Below the pieces are notes generated by a model, which saw nothing but the letters and a program-made list of their open reading frames with translations, ran no database searches and was not told where the DNA came from. The position numbers and the translations under genes were made by a program. From NCBI GenBank assembly GCA_023413135.1, contig JAEZQK010000124.1, forward strand, positions 1 to 44,351: a stretch of DNA of 44,351 bases. The letters are read 5' to 3'. The stretch comes from Bacillota bacterium. Lineage in GTDB: Bacteria; Bacillota; Clostridia; Christensenellales; Aristaeellaceae. Below, one piece after another: positions 7,811 through 15,949 of this stretch; position 1 is the first letter of the stretch, and each line of letters starts with the position of its first letter.

Positions 7811-8662
7811 ATGCATCTTGACAACGCCCAGCGGGCGCAGGTATTGATTGAAGCATTGCCCTATATTCAGCGTTACAATGGCAAGATCATCGTGGTCAAG
7901 TACGGCGGAAATGCCATGATCAATGACGGTTTGAAGCTTAACGTAATGAAGGACATCGTCATGCTGTCCTTGATCGGCATCAAGGTGGTATTGGTGCACG
8001 GCGGCGGGCCGGAAATCTCCCAAACGCTTGCCAAGATGGGCAAAAAGAGCGAGTTTGTGGACGGCCTCCGTGTTACCGATGAAGAGACGGCCGATGTGGT
8101 GCAGATGGTTCTGGCGGGGAAGATCAACAAGACGTTGGTGGCGCAACTGGTGAACATCGGCGGCAAGGCCATCGGCCTGTGCGGCATGGACGGCGGTTTG
8201 ATCGAGGCGAAGATGCTGGATGAACGGCTGGGTTATGTGGGGGAAATTACGAACGTCAATACCCAGCCCATCCTGGATTTGCTGGACATGGGGTACATTC
8301 CCGTCATCTCCACCGTGGGGTATGATAAGGAAGGCCATGTGTACAACATAAACGCCGACACCGCCGCCGCCCGCATCGCTGGCACGCTGAAGGCCGAAAG
8401 CATGATCTCCATGACCGATACCGTGGGGCTGCTCACGGACAAGGATGATCCATCCACCCTCATCCCCAAGGTGAATGTCAGCGAAGCGCCGCAGCTGGAG
8501 CGGGAAGGCGTCATCTCCGGCGGCATGATCCCCAAAGTGGAGTGCTGCATCGAGGCGATCAGGCGTGGCGTTAAAAAGGTATTTATCATCGACGGACGCG
8601 TGCCCCATGCCATATTGATTGAAGTATTAACCGACGAGGGCGTCGGCACCATGTTCGTATAG
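7811..8662 (+). CDS. argB: N-acetylglutamate kinase
   Basis: 283 residues of the amino acid kinase family; phosphorylates N-acetylglutamate with ATP. Seen motifs are VVKYGGNAM (phosphate-binding Lys, residues 26-34), VLVHGGGPEIS near 62-72 for the nucleotide and substrate, NINADTAAARIA near 182, and a Lys in GGMIPKVECC near 241. The hydrophobic-basic N-terminal helix (LIEALPYIQRYNGK) is of the kind found in hexameric, arginine-inhibited kinases, so feedback inhibition by arginine is plausible. It follows argJ by 11 bases and precedes argD by 8. Confidence 0.94.
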   Translation: MHLDNAQRAQVLIEALPYIQRYNGKIIVVKYGGNAMINDGLKLNVMKDIVMLSLIGIKVVLVHGGGPEISQTLAKMGKKSEFVDGLRVTDEETADVVQMVLAGKINKTLVAQLVNIGGKAIGLCGMDGGLIEAKMLDERLGYVGEITNVNTQPILDLLDMGYIPVISTVGYDKEGHVYNINADTAAARIAGTLKAESMISMTDTVGLLTDKDDPSTLIPKVNVSEAPQLEREGVISGGMIPKVECCIEAIRRGVKKVFIIDGRVPHAILIEVLTDEGVGTMFV

Positions 8663-8670
8663 GAGGCCTT

Positions 8671-9834
8671 ATGAACATACGGGAAGTGGATCAAACCTAT
8701 GTGGCCAATACCTATGGCCGCTTTAACCTGACGCTTGTGGAAGGGAAAGGGTCGCTTTTAAAGGACGATGCGGGCAAAACTTACATCGACTTGGGCACAG
8801 GCATCGCCGTCAACATATTTGGCGTGGCGGATGAAGCCTGGCAGCAGGCGGTTTTGGAGCAGATGTCAAAGTTGCCCCATGCCTGCAACCTGTACTATAC
8901 CGCGCCCCAGGCGGAGCTGGCGAAGCTGCTTTGCCAAATGACTGGCATGAAAAAGGTGTTCTTCGGCAATTCCGGGGCGGAAGCCAACGAGTGCGCCATC
9001 AAGGTGGCCCGCAAGTTTGCCTATGATACCAAAGCCGAGGAAAGCCCTGTGATTGTGACGCTGTCGGGCAGCTTCCATGGCCGTACCGTCACCACGTTAT
9101 CCGCCACGGGGCAGGAGGGTTTCCACCGGTATTTCGGGCCTTTCACCCCAGGGTTTGTGCATGTGGATCCGGATGATTTTGTTCAAATGGCATCTGCTCT
9201 TGAAAATCCCAAGGTTTGCGCCGTGATGCTGGAAATGGTGCAGGGGGAGGGCGGAATCCACGTTCTTGGCAAAGACTACGTGCAGAAGGTGGCCGCGCTG
9301 TGCAAGGATAAGGGCGTACTGCTTTTGGTGGATGAAGTTCAAACCGGCAACGGCAGGACAGGGGAATTGTACGCCTACATGCATTACGGCATATCTCCGG
9401 ACGTGGTGTCCACCGCCAAGGGCTTGGGCGGCGGGCTGCCCATAGGCGCCTGCCTGATGAACGAAAAGACAGCCGGGGTTCTTTCCTCCGGCACCCATGG
9501 CTCCACCTTCGGGGGCAATCCCGTGTGCGCCGCCGGGGCCTTGAGCATTGTGAAGCGGCTGGACGACGCGCTTTTGAAGAGCGTCCGGGAAAAGGGAAAA
9601 TATATCGCAGAAGCGCTTCAAAATGCGCCCGGCGTGAAGAGCGTCAGCGGCCTTGGCCTGATGCTGGGGATCGAAACGGAAAAGCCGGCCAAGGAAGTGG
9701 TGGCCGCCTGCCAATTAAAAGACGTGCTGGTCCTGACCGCCAAGCAGAAGGTGCGGCTGCTGCCCGCCCTGAATATTCCCATGGATTTGCTCATACAAGG
9801 CATTGAGATATTGAAGGAGGCGATTCACCCATGA
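8671..9834 (+). CDS. argD: Acetylornithine aminotransferase
   Basis: 387 residues, PLP-dependent class III aminotransferase. It converts N-acetylglutamate semialdehyde to N-acetylornithine using glutamate. Motifs: NSGAEANECAIK near 102, SFHGRT near 134, LLLVDEVQTGNGRTG near 215 with the PLP-binding Asp, STAKGLGGGLPIG near 248 with the Schiff-base Lys, and THGSTFGGNP near 275. The start ATG follows AGGAGG. Its stop overlaps the argF start by four bases (ATGA). ArgD enzymes often also serve lysine synthesis. Confidence 0.94.
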   Translation: MNIREVDQTYVANTYGRFNLTLVEGKGSLLKDDAGKTYIDLGTGIAVNIFGVADEAWQQAVLEQMSKLPHACNLYYTAPQAELAKLLCQMTGMKKVFFGNSGAEANECAIKVARKFAYDTKAEESPVIVTLSGSFHGRTVTTLSATGQEGFHRYFGPFTPGFVHVDPDDFVQMASALENPKVCAVMLEMVQGEGGIHVLGKDYVQKVAALCKDKGVLLLVDEVQTGNGRTGELYAYMHYGISPDVVSTAKGLGGGLPIGACLMNEKTAGVLSSGTHGSTFGGNPVCAAGALSIVKRLDDALLKSVREKGKYIAEALQNAPGVKSVSGLGLMLGIETEKPAKEVVAACQLKDVLVLTAKQKVRLLPALNIPMDLLIQGIEILKEAIHP

Positions 9835-10736
9835 ATCATTTGTTGAAGCTGTCCGATCTTAGCGCCGAGGAGATTCTGGACATCCTGAACCTGGCGGACC
9901 AATTGAAATATGAAAAGACCCACGGCATTGCCCACAAATACCTGCAGGACAAGACGCTGGGCATGATTTTTCAAAAGGCCTCCACCCGCACCAGGGTATC
10001 CTTTGAGGTGGGCATGTTTGAGCTGGGGGGATACGCGCTTTTCCTTTCCTCCAACGATCTTCAAATTGGCCGGGGCGAGCCTGTGCAGGATACGGCCAGG
10101 GTGCTTTCCCGGTATCTGGATGGTATCATGATCCGCACCTATAAGCAGCAGGAGGTGGAGGATCTGGCCAAGTACGGCTCCATCCCAGTCATCAACGGCC
10201 TCACAGACCATGAGCATCCCTGCCAGATGCTGGCGGATTTGATGACCATTAGGGAACTGAAAAAAAGCTTCCGGGGCTTGAAGCTTACTTTTGTGGGGGA
10301 CGGCAACAACATGGCCAACTCCTTCATCGTGGGCGGCGTAAAGCTTGGCATGCAGGTTACGGTCGCCTGCCCTGAAGGCTATGATCCGGATGCAGGCATC
10401 ATGAAGTGGGCAACGGAAACGGGGCTGTTCACCCTGACCCGGGATGTTCTCACAGCGTGCAAAGACGCCGATGTGGTGTATACCGACGTGTGGGCCTCCA
10501 TGGGCATGGAAAAGGAAGCCGCTGCCCGGAAGGCCGCCTTTGCCGGATATCAGGTAAACGACGCGGCCATGGCCGTGGCCAAGAAGGATGCAATCGTGCT
10601 CCATTGCCTGCCCGCCCACCGGGAGGAAGAGATAACCGATAAGGTGCTGGAAGAGCATGCGGCAGAAATCTTCCAACAGGCGGAGAACCGCTTGCACGCC
10701 CAAAAGGCGGTCTTGGTGAAGCTGCTGGGGAAATGA
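9831..10736 (+). CDS. argF: Ornithine carbamoyltransferase
   Basis: 301 residues, the usual length of anabolic OTC. It joins carbamoyl phosphate and ornithine to citrulline. The carbamoyl phosphate site STRTRVSFE is at 51-59, HPCQMLADL near 126, the ornithine-side region DVWASMGME near 222, and the catalytic HCLPAHR near 261. It starts within the argD stop codon (4-base overlap) after AAGGAGG, so translation is coupled. Last gene of the operon; a palindromic repeat and a bidirectional terminator follow. Confidence 0.95.
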   Translation: MNHLLKLSDLSAEEILDILNLADQLKYEKTHGIAHKYLQDKTLGMIFQKASTRTRVSFEVGMFELGGYALFLSSNDLQIGRGEPVQDTARVLSRYLDGIMIRTYKQQEVEDLAKYGSIPVINGLTDHEHPCQMLADLMTIRELKKSFRGLKLTFVGDGNNMANSFIVGGVKLGMQVTVACPEGYDPDAGIMKWATETGLFTLTRDVLTACKDADVVYTDVWASMGMEKEAAARKAAFAGYQVNDAAMAVAKKDAIVLHCLPAHREEEITDKVLEEHAAEIFQQAENRLHAQKAVLVKLLGK

Positions 10737-10802
10737 TGTACGCTTTTTAAACGTGAATGCATTTATGAGCAAGAGCTCTGAAAGCGAGTCCAACTCTGCA
10801 AT

Positions 10803-10878
10803 CTGTCATCCTGAGCGTAGCGAAGGATCTTGACGTAAGATGAAAAATCAGGATCCTTCACGTCGTTCAGGATGACAG
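10803..10878. repeat. Palindromic intergenic repeat, copy B
   Basis: Begins CTGTCATCCTGAGCG and ends TCAGGATGACAG, with GAAGGATCTT and a GGATCCTTC box inside; forms a hairpin. Same family as 374-463 and 21999-22081, here between argF and the convergent GH127 gene. Confidence 0.85.
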
Positions 10879-10974
10879 CATGCGGAGCTTGCTTGTATTC
10901 TAAATGCCAGTGTTCATCAGTGCATATACGCGGCAGCACGTTGATCATCAATGATTGATACACAATATAAAGCA

Positions 10975-11012
10975 AAAACCGGATCGCGATGTTTTATCGG
11001 CGATCCGGTTTT
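10975..11012. terminator. Bidirectional terminator between argF and GH127 gene
   Basis: Perfect 13-bp arms AAAACCGGATCGC (10975-10987) and GCGATCCGGTTTT (11000-11012) around a 12-base loop. Runs of A before and T after let it act on both strands; it lies 13 bases from the stop of the minus-strand gene. Confidence 0.9.
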
Positions 11013-11024
11013 CCAATGAATTCT

Positions 11025-12962
11025 TTAAACCTTTTCTCTGACCCACACTTCCATTTCATTCTCTCCCCGGTTGGCCCACAGGAAGTAAGGGATATAGGTC
11101 AATACTGTTTTTTCTTCCTTCCAGGCTGGCTCGTCGGTGTACAGATCTTCGCAGGTTTTTAAGGCACGGATGCCTTCCGCACGGATCACCGGCGTGCCAT
11201 TTAAAAGCTCCGGATCAAAACCCGGCGTGAGCTGCGCGGAACTTGGCAGGGACAGGCAGTGAAGCCCGGCGCCGTTGTCGCGCTCCTCCAGGCAGTAGAC
11301 CAGCGGGCCGCGCATAATGGCCACCTTGCCCATATCCTCCCGCACGTTCACGTTGGCATAGCAGCGGCGGGGCGGCATATCCATATGAAGCAGGATCTCT
11401 TCATTCTCTGCAAAGGGTCCAGTCACCGCCATGTATCCGTTTTCCACAGGAGGCTCAATCGGCTTTCCGTTGCGCAGTACACGATGCTTTTTGCACCAGC
11501 CGGGCAGGCGCAGCTTCAGGTCATACGCGCCGGGCCCGGGCAGGATGCGTACCTGCTCCTCAAAGGGATATTCGGTCTTCATGGCGATGTGAACAGGCTT
11601 GCCGGCGACGGTGAGGGAAGCTTCCCCTTCCATGTACAGGTGCGCATACACCTGGTTCCCGGCGATGGCATACTGGTAGGAACCGATGGAGGATAACAGC
11701 CTTGCCAGGTTTGGCGGGCAGCAGGCGCAGCCGAACCAGGCCGGCCTCTGGGGCAGCACATGCTTCTTGCCCGGATCCTTGTGGCTGGCTTCCGGATAAA
11801 CGGAGAGGGGGTTAACGTAGAAGAAAGCTTTTTGATCCAGCCGCATGCCCGCCATGCAGGTGTTGTACAGCGTCTGCTCCATCACGTCGCCATAGACGCC
11901 CATCTGTTCCCCGCGCAAAAGCCGCTGGCAGAAGAAGATCAGGGCGATGGAGGCGCAGGTTTCCGCATAGACCGTATCATTGGGCAGGTCGTAGTCGAAG
12001 GTGAAGGCCTCCCCGTGATGGGTGGAGCCTACGCCCCCCGTAATGTACATGCGCTTTTTTATTATGTTTTCAAACAGCGTTTTGCATGCGTTCCACAGAG
12101 TCTCATCCTGCGTACGCAGCGCCACATCCGTCATGCCGGCAGTCAGGTACAGTGCCCGGACGGCATGGCCTTCCATGGCCTTTTGCTCCCGAACAGGCAA
12201 ATGGGTCTGGGCATACTTGAGGCCGTGTCCGTCCAATGCAAAGCCTTCCGTCCAGCCTGCGCGCTTCTTTTCCTCTACAAAATAATTGGGCGTTTGGCCG
12301 CGCTGGTTGATAAAATAAGCGGCCAGGCGCAAAAAACGCTCCTCGCCCGTAACATCGTACAGCTTGCACAGCGCCAGCTCGATTTCCTCATGGCCGGGAT
12401 AGCCGGGCAGCTTTCCCTCTTCGGTGCCGAAGATGGATTCGATGTGGAGGATGTTGCGGATCATCACGTCAAGCAGCCGGCGTTTGCCGGTGGTATTATA
12501 GTAGGCCACCGCCGCCTCCAGCATGTGCCCGGCGCAATACAATTCGTGATTGTCCCGAAGATTGGTCCAGCGCTTCTCAATGCCGTTTATCTGGTAATAG
12601 GTATTCAGATAGCCGTCGGGCAGCTGCGCCTTTTCGATCAGGTCTATGGCTTCCTCCGCCTTTGATTCCAAATCCGGGTCCGGGGCGATATGCAATTGGT
12701 AGGCCACCGCCTCCAGCCACTTGGCCAGGTCGCTGTCCTGGAACACAAAGCCATAATGACTGCCGCTTGTAAGCTTGGCCGCTATACGGAAGTTTTCGAT
12801 ACAATGGGATTTTTCCACTCCCGGCACCGCGTCGCTTAACACTTCCCACTGGAAGGGGAGCATCTTCTTGCGCACGTTTTCCAGGATTCCACCCATCCAT
12901 TTTCCGCTTATTTTGACCTCGGCCGGAGTTGGTATTCCGGTAAGCCGTGTGACCGATGACAT
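11025..12962 (-). CDS. GH127-type beta-L-arabinofuranosidase (DUF1680)
   Basis: 645 residues without a signal peptide, so cytoplasmic. The family removes non-reducing-end beta-L-arabinofuranose from short glycans, using a Cys nucleophile next to a zinc site. The zinc/catalytic residues of HypBA1 (Glu338, Cys340, Cys417, Cys418) match here as Glu334 and Cys336 in YAETCA, and Cys414-Cys415 in GCACCPPN. The fold markers GGVGSTHHGE and YNTCMAG also fit. The start at 12962 is set by GGGAGGCAG; a longer frame to 13022 lacks a site. It is a single-gene unit with its own promoter and a palindromic operator candidate upstream. The precise substrate is inferred; some GH127 relatives act on other sugars. 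Confidence 0.9.
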   Translation of the reverse strand: MSSVTRLTGIPTPAEVKISGKWMGGILENVRKKMLPFQWEVLSDAVPGVEKSHCIENFRIAAKLTSGSHYGFVFQDSDLAKWLEAVAYQLHIAPDPDLESKAEEAIDLIEKAQLPDGYLNTYYQINGIEKRWTNLRDNHELYCAGHMLEAAVAYYNTTGKRRLLDVMIRNILHIESIFGTEEGKLPGYPGHEEIELALCKLYDVTGEERFLRLAAYFINQRGQTPNYFVEEKKRAGWTEGFALDGHGLKYAQTHLPVREQKAMEGHAVRALYLTAGMTDVALRTQDETLWNACKTLFENIIKKRMYITGGVGSTHHGEAFTFDYDLPNDTVYAETCASIALIFFCQRLLRGEQMGVYGDVMEQTLYNTCMAGMRLDQKAFFYVNPLSVYPEASHKDPGKKHVLPQRPAWFGCACCPPNLARLLSSIGSYQYAIAGNQVYAHLYMEGEASLTVAGKPVHIAMKTEYPFEEQVRILPGPGAYDLKLRLPGWCKKHRVLRNGKPIEPPVENGYMAVTGPFAENEEILLHMDMPPRRCYANVNVREDMGKVAIMRGPLVYCLEERDNGAGLHCLSLPSSAQLTPGFDPELLNGTPVIRAEGIRALKTCEDLYTDEPAWKEEKTVLTYIPYFLWANRGENEMEVWVREKV

Positions 12963-13034
12963 GTAACTGCCTCCCTGATGCGCTTGGGACGGGCGTCTTA
13001 TAACGCCACGCCCAAAACGCATTTTTATAACTTC

Positions 13035-13063
13035 ATTATGCCAGATTTAATGGTTTAACACAA
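13035..13063 (-). promoter_or_regulatory. Promoter of the GH127 gene
   Basis: On the minus strand, TTGTGT (13058-13063), a 17-base spacer and CATAAT (13035-13040). The -35 box lies at the inner edge of one arm of the 13050-13084 palindrome. Confidence 0.55.
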
Positions 13064-13084
13064 TAGATAAAACGATTAAACCAT
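13050..13084. promoter_or_regulatory. Palindromic operator candidate upstream of GH127 gene
   Basis: Perfect 9-bp arms ATGGTTTAA (13050-13058) and TTAAACCAT (13076-13084) are separated by 17 bases. One arm covers the spacer next to the -35 box. The arrangement suits a dimeric regulator such as a LacI- or AraC-type sugar sensor, but no regulator gene is adjacent. Confidence 0.5.
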
Positions 13085-13101
13085 ATCGTATGCAAAATTG
13101 A

Positions 13102-13130
13102 TTTACAAAACAGCCACATCGCAGTATGAT
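13102..13130 (+). promoter_or_regulatory. Promoter of the D-amino acid / 5-oxoproline operon
   Basis: TTTACA (13102-13107), a 17-base spacer and TATGAT (13125-13130). The predicted leader, about 13137-13225, contains GGAAGG (13149-13154) and CCTTCC (13198-13203), which could close a small structure; no known riboswitch is recognised. Confidence 0.6.
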
Positions 13131-13225
13131 ACTATGGAAACAAAAACCGGAAGGAGCCTAACGCGGACGGTAAAAAGGACTGTTTTGCGAAGACTGCCCT
13201 TCCCATAATAGATGGAGGCGGAAAA

Positions 13226-14086
13226 ATGGAGAACCTGGGATATTATAATGGAAAAATCGGCCTGCTTCAGGACATGATGGTACCCATGAACGACCGGGTC
13301 AGCTTCTTCGGCGACGGCGTATACGATGCCACCTACGCTGTGAATCACATTATCTACGACTTGAAAGAGCACATCGACCGCTTTTATAACAGTGCCGCTC
13401 TGATTGAGATCCCTCTTGTTATGAGCAAGGAAGAAATGTCCGAATTGCTTTGCGATTTGGTGAAGAAAGTCGACAGCAAGGAGAGCATCGTTTACTGGCA
13501 GGTGACACGCGGCACCGGCATCCGCAACCATGCCTTCTCCGGCGCATCAACCGGACCCAACCTGTGGGTGACCATACGCCACAACCCTATGAAGAATGTC
13601 TATCAGAAGTATAAGCTGATCACCGTGCCGGATACGCGCTATTTCCACTGCAATATCAAGACCCTGAATCTCCTGCCCAATGTGATGGCCTCCCAGCGTG
13701 CGGCAGAGGCCGGCTGCGACGAGGCGGTATTCCACCGCGACGGCCTGGTTACCGAGTGCGCCCACAGCAACATCCACATTCTCAAGGATGGCGTGTTCCG
13801 CACCGCACCGCTCAGCAATTTGATCCTGCCCGGCATCACCAGGATGGTGTTGATCGGCTTGGCCAAGGAACACAATATTCCCGTGATTGAAAAAGCCTTT
13901 ACCCTGGATGAGCTGATGGACGCCGACGAAGTGATTTACACCAGCGCCGGTGCGTTGTGCTGCCCGGTAAGCCTCATTGACGGTAAGCCGGTGGGCGGGC
14001 GTGCACCCGAGCTTTTGAAAACGCTGCAGGATGCTTCCATGGCCCGATTGCACGCCGCCACAAGCCCTGTGGCAACACCCGCATAA
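13226..14086 (+). CDS. dat: D-amino-acid aminotransferase
   Basis: 286 residues, class IV PLP aminotransferase. The family moves an amino group between D-amino acids, classically D-Ala plus 2-oxoglutarate to pyruvate plus D-Glu. Residues match Bacillus D-amino-acid aminotransferase almost number for number: Lys145 in CNIKTLN for the Schiff base, Glu177 in VTECAH near the PLP nitrogen, and RNH at 100-102 for the substrate carboxylate trap (Arg98/His100 in Bacillus). Tyr33 fits, but the next residue is Asp where Bacillus has Glu. These carboxylate-trap residues favour D-amino-acid over branched-chain specificity. The start follows GGAGGCGG. First gene of the operon leading to the DUF4392 and PxpABC genes, which suggests D-Glu production or use. 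Confidence 0.88.
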   Translation: MENLGYYNGKIGLLQDMMVPMNDRVSFFGDGVYDATYAVNHIIYDLKEHIDRFYNSAALIEIPLVMSKEEMSELLCDLVKKVDSKESIVYWQVTRGTGIRNHAFSGASTGPNLWVTIRHNPMKNVYQKYKLITVPDTRYFHCNIKTLNLLPNVMASQRAAEAGCDEAVFHRDGLVTECAHSNIHILKDGVFRTAPLSNLILPGITRMVLIGLAKEHNIPVIEKAFTLDELMDADEVIYTSAGALCCPVSLIDGKPVGGRAPELLKTLQDASMARLHAATSPVATPA

Positions 14087-14111
14087 TGATGTAATTTTTG
14101 AGGTCTTTATC

Positions 14112-15200
14112 ATGAACCAACAGCAGTTGACCCGATTAAGTGTTGGCCAGAACTTGGACGACCTGATGAATTTGGATCCCCGCGGTTACGGCGTGTGCCG
14201 CATCCTGTACAAGGGTGCACGGGAAAAATGCAAAGTCCCCCTGACTATGAACGCGGCGCTTCATTTAAAGAAAGTATTGCAGCCCGGCAGCCTCGTTTAT
14301 ATATTTACGGGCTTTGTGCTGCCCACCCATCAAAAGCCGGAGACGGACGGCATCGTCAGTTCCGTTCTGCTGGCCCGTGCCCTGGCCCGTGGCTTTTCGG
14401 CAGTACCGGTGCTCATCTGCCCGGAGGATTGCATGGCGGCCGCCAGAAACATGGCTCCCGTGGCGGGGCTGCACGCCTACGACACCATTGAGGAAGCGTC
14501 AAATTATCCCGCGGCGGTGGCCTTGATTCCCTTCACCAAGGATGTGCAGGCGGCGCAAAGTCAGGCGGAGGAACTGCTGGATAAATACAATCCAGTGGCC
14601 GGCATCAGCATCGAGCATCCCGGCGCCAACAGCATGGGCGTATACCATAACGCCACCGGCAAAAACGTGACGGCGCTGGAGGATAAGTCCGACGTACTGT
14701 TTGAACTGATGCTCAAGCGGAAGATCCTGACCATCGCCATCGGCGACCTTGGCAACGAAATGGGCCTGGGCTCGCTTGCGGAGCACATCAAAAAGCATAT
14801 ACCCTACGCCGCGCCAGGCGGGTGTGCCTGCGGCTGCGGCGGAGGCATTTGCGTGCATACCAGTGCCAACCATGTGATCACAGCCACGGTGTCCGACTGG
14901 GGCTGCTACGGCCTGATGGCTGCGCTGGCGTTCCTTTTAAAGGACATGACCGTGATGCATGACGGGGACATGGAACGGGAAATGCTGCTGGCCGCCACCC
15001 GCAACGGCATGGTGGATATGAACGGCTGGCTTATTCCCGCCATCGACGGATTCGAACTGAAAATGCAGGTGCTGCTGGTGGAATTGATGCGGGAATGCAT
15101 CAGCTATCCCGTGAAGCTGGAGCAAAGCTGTAAAACCTGGTTCGACAAGGTGCTGGAAAAAGGCTTTTACCAGAAGGAAAACGGCACGGTGGAACTGTAA
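14112..15200 (+). CDS. DUF4392 protein, D-glutamate cyclase C-terminal-like
   Basis: 362 residues matching the DUF4392 family (PF14336), which forms the C-terminal half of animal D-glutamate cyclase (DGLUCY). Visible markers: a glycine-rich early segment FTGFVLPTHQKPETDGI near 60-80, IEHPGANSMGVYHNATG near 177 and, most striking, a cysteine-rich loop GGCACGCGGG near 237 followed by HTSANHVI. The loop could bind a metal or an Fe-S cluster; this is inference. No signal peptide, so cytoplasmic. The start at 14112 follows GAGGT. The gene lies 25 bases after dat and 17 before pxpB. The DUF1445 partner, corresponding to the N-terminal half of DGLUCY, is encoded three genes downstream, so the enzyme would be split here. 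Confidence 0.8.
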   Translation: MNQQQLTRLSVGQNLDDLMNLDPRGYGVCRILYKGAREKCKVPLTMNAALHLKKVLQPGSLVYIFTGFVLPTHQKPETDGIVSSVLLARALARGFSAVPVLICPEDCMAAARNMAPVAGLHAYDTIEEASNYPAAVALIPFTKDVQAAQSQAEELLDKYNPVAGISIEHPGANSMGVYHNATGKNVTALEDKSDVLFELMLKRKILTIAIGDLGNEMGLGSLAEHIKKHIPYAAPGGCACGCGGGICVHTSANHVITATVSDWGCYGLMAALAFLLKDMTVMHDGDMEREMLLAATRNGMVDMNGWLIPAIDGFELKMQVLLVELMRECISYPVKLEQSCKTWFDKVLEKGFYQKENGTVEL

Positions 15201-15217
15201 TGCCAGGGGAGGAAGCC

Positions 15218-15949
15218 ATGGACGGATATGTATTTCTGCCCGTGGGGGACTGTGCGCTGACGGTGGAATTTGGCCGGGAAATCAGCGAGGAAATAAACGT
15301 CAAGGTGCGTTCGCTGGCCATGGCACTGAAAAGTGCCGCCATTCCCGGCATTTTGGAGTGGGTGCCCACCTACCGTTCCCTTCTTGTGTGCTACGATCCC
15401 GCGAAAATTTCCTGCCGCCGCCTGATGGCTTCGCTTCGCCGCCTGATAGACAAGGCGGGGCAGGCCGCGCAGGCAGGCTTTCGTATATGGCAGATCCCTG
15501 TTTGCTACGGCGGCGAATACGGGGAAGACCTTCACTTTGTGGCCCAGAACGCCGGGATCTCCCCGGAAGAAGTAATCAGACTCCACAGCAATACGGAATA
15601 CCGCATTTATATGCTGGGCTTTTTGCCCGGCTTTGCGTACCTTGGCGGGCTGGATAAACGCATTCACACCCCGCGCTTGAAAATGCCGCGTACACGCATT
15701 CCGCCGGGCTCGGTGGGCATCGGCGGCGAGCAGACGGGGATTTATCCCATCGCCTCTCCCGGCGGCTGGCAGCTGATCGGCAGGACACCGGTGAAGCCAT
15801 ACGATCCGAAACAATCTTTGCCGATCTTGTTTGAAGCCGGGGATTTTTTGAAGTTCGTTCCCATCGGTGAAGGCACGTTCCGGGAAATATCCGCCCAGGT
15901 GGAATTAGGGACCTATAAATACCGCCTGGCCCAGGAGGGATGGTTATGA
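15218..15949 (+). CDS. pxpB: 5-oxoprolinase subunit PxpB
   Basis: 243 residues of the KipI/AHS1 (CT_C_D) family. In bacteria PxpA, PxpB and PxpC together hydrolyse 5-oxoproline to glutamate with ATP. Family markers are GDCALTVEFG at the start, NTEYRIYMLGFLPGFAYLGG near 130, and RTRIPPGSVGIGG with PSPGGW-like IASPGGWQLIGR near 170-188. The start at 15218 is preferred because AGGGGAGG is 6 bases upstream; an ATG at 15200 overlapping the previous stop is the alternative. Overlaps pxpC by 4 bases. The B. subtilis homologue KipI was first described as an inhibitor of the sporulation kinase KinA. Confidence 0.9.
   Translation: MDGYVFLPVGDCALTVEFGREISEEINVKVRSLAMALKSAAIPGILEWVPTYRSLLVCYDPAKISCRRLMASLRRLIDKAGQAAQAGFRIWQIPVCYGGEYGEDLHFVAQNAGISPEEVIRLHSNTEYRIYMLGFLPGFAYLGGLDKRIHTPRLKMPRTRIPPGSVGIGGEQTGIYPIASPGGWQLIGRTPVKPYDPKQSLPILFEAGDFLKFVPIGEGTFREISAQVELGTYKYRLAQEGWL

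Noticed and set aside
13137..13225. Glutamine (glnA-type) or guanidine riboswitch upstream of dat
   Set aside because: GGACGG and GCGAAG words recall parts of such motifs, but the conserved order and pairing are not met.
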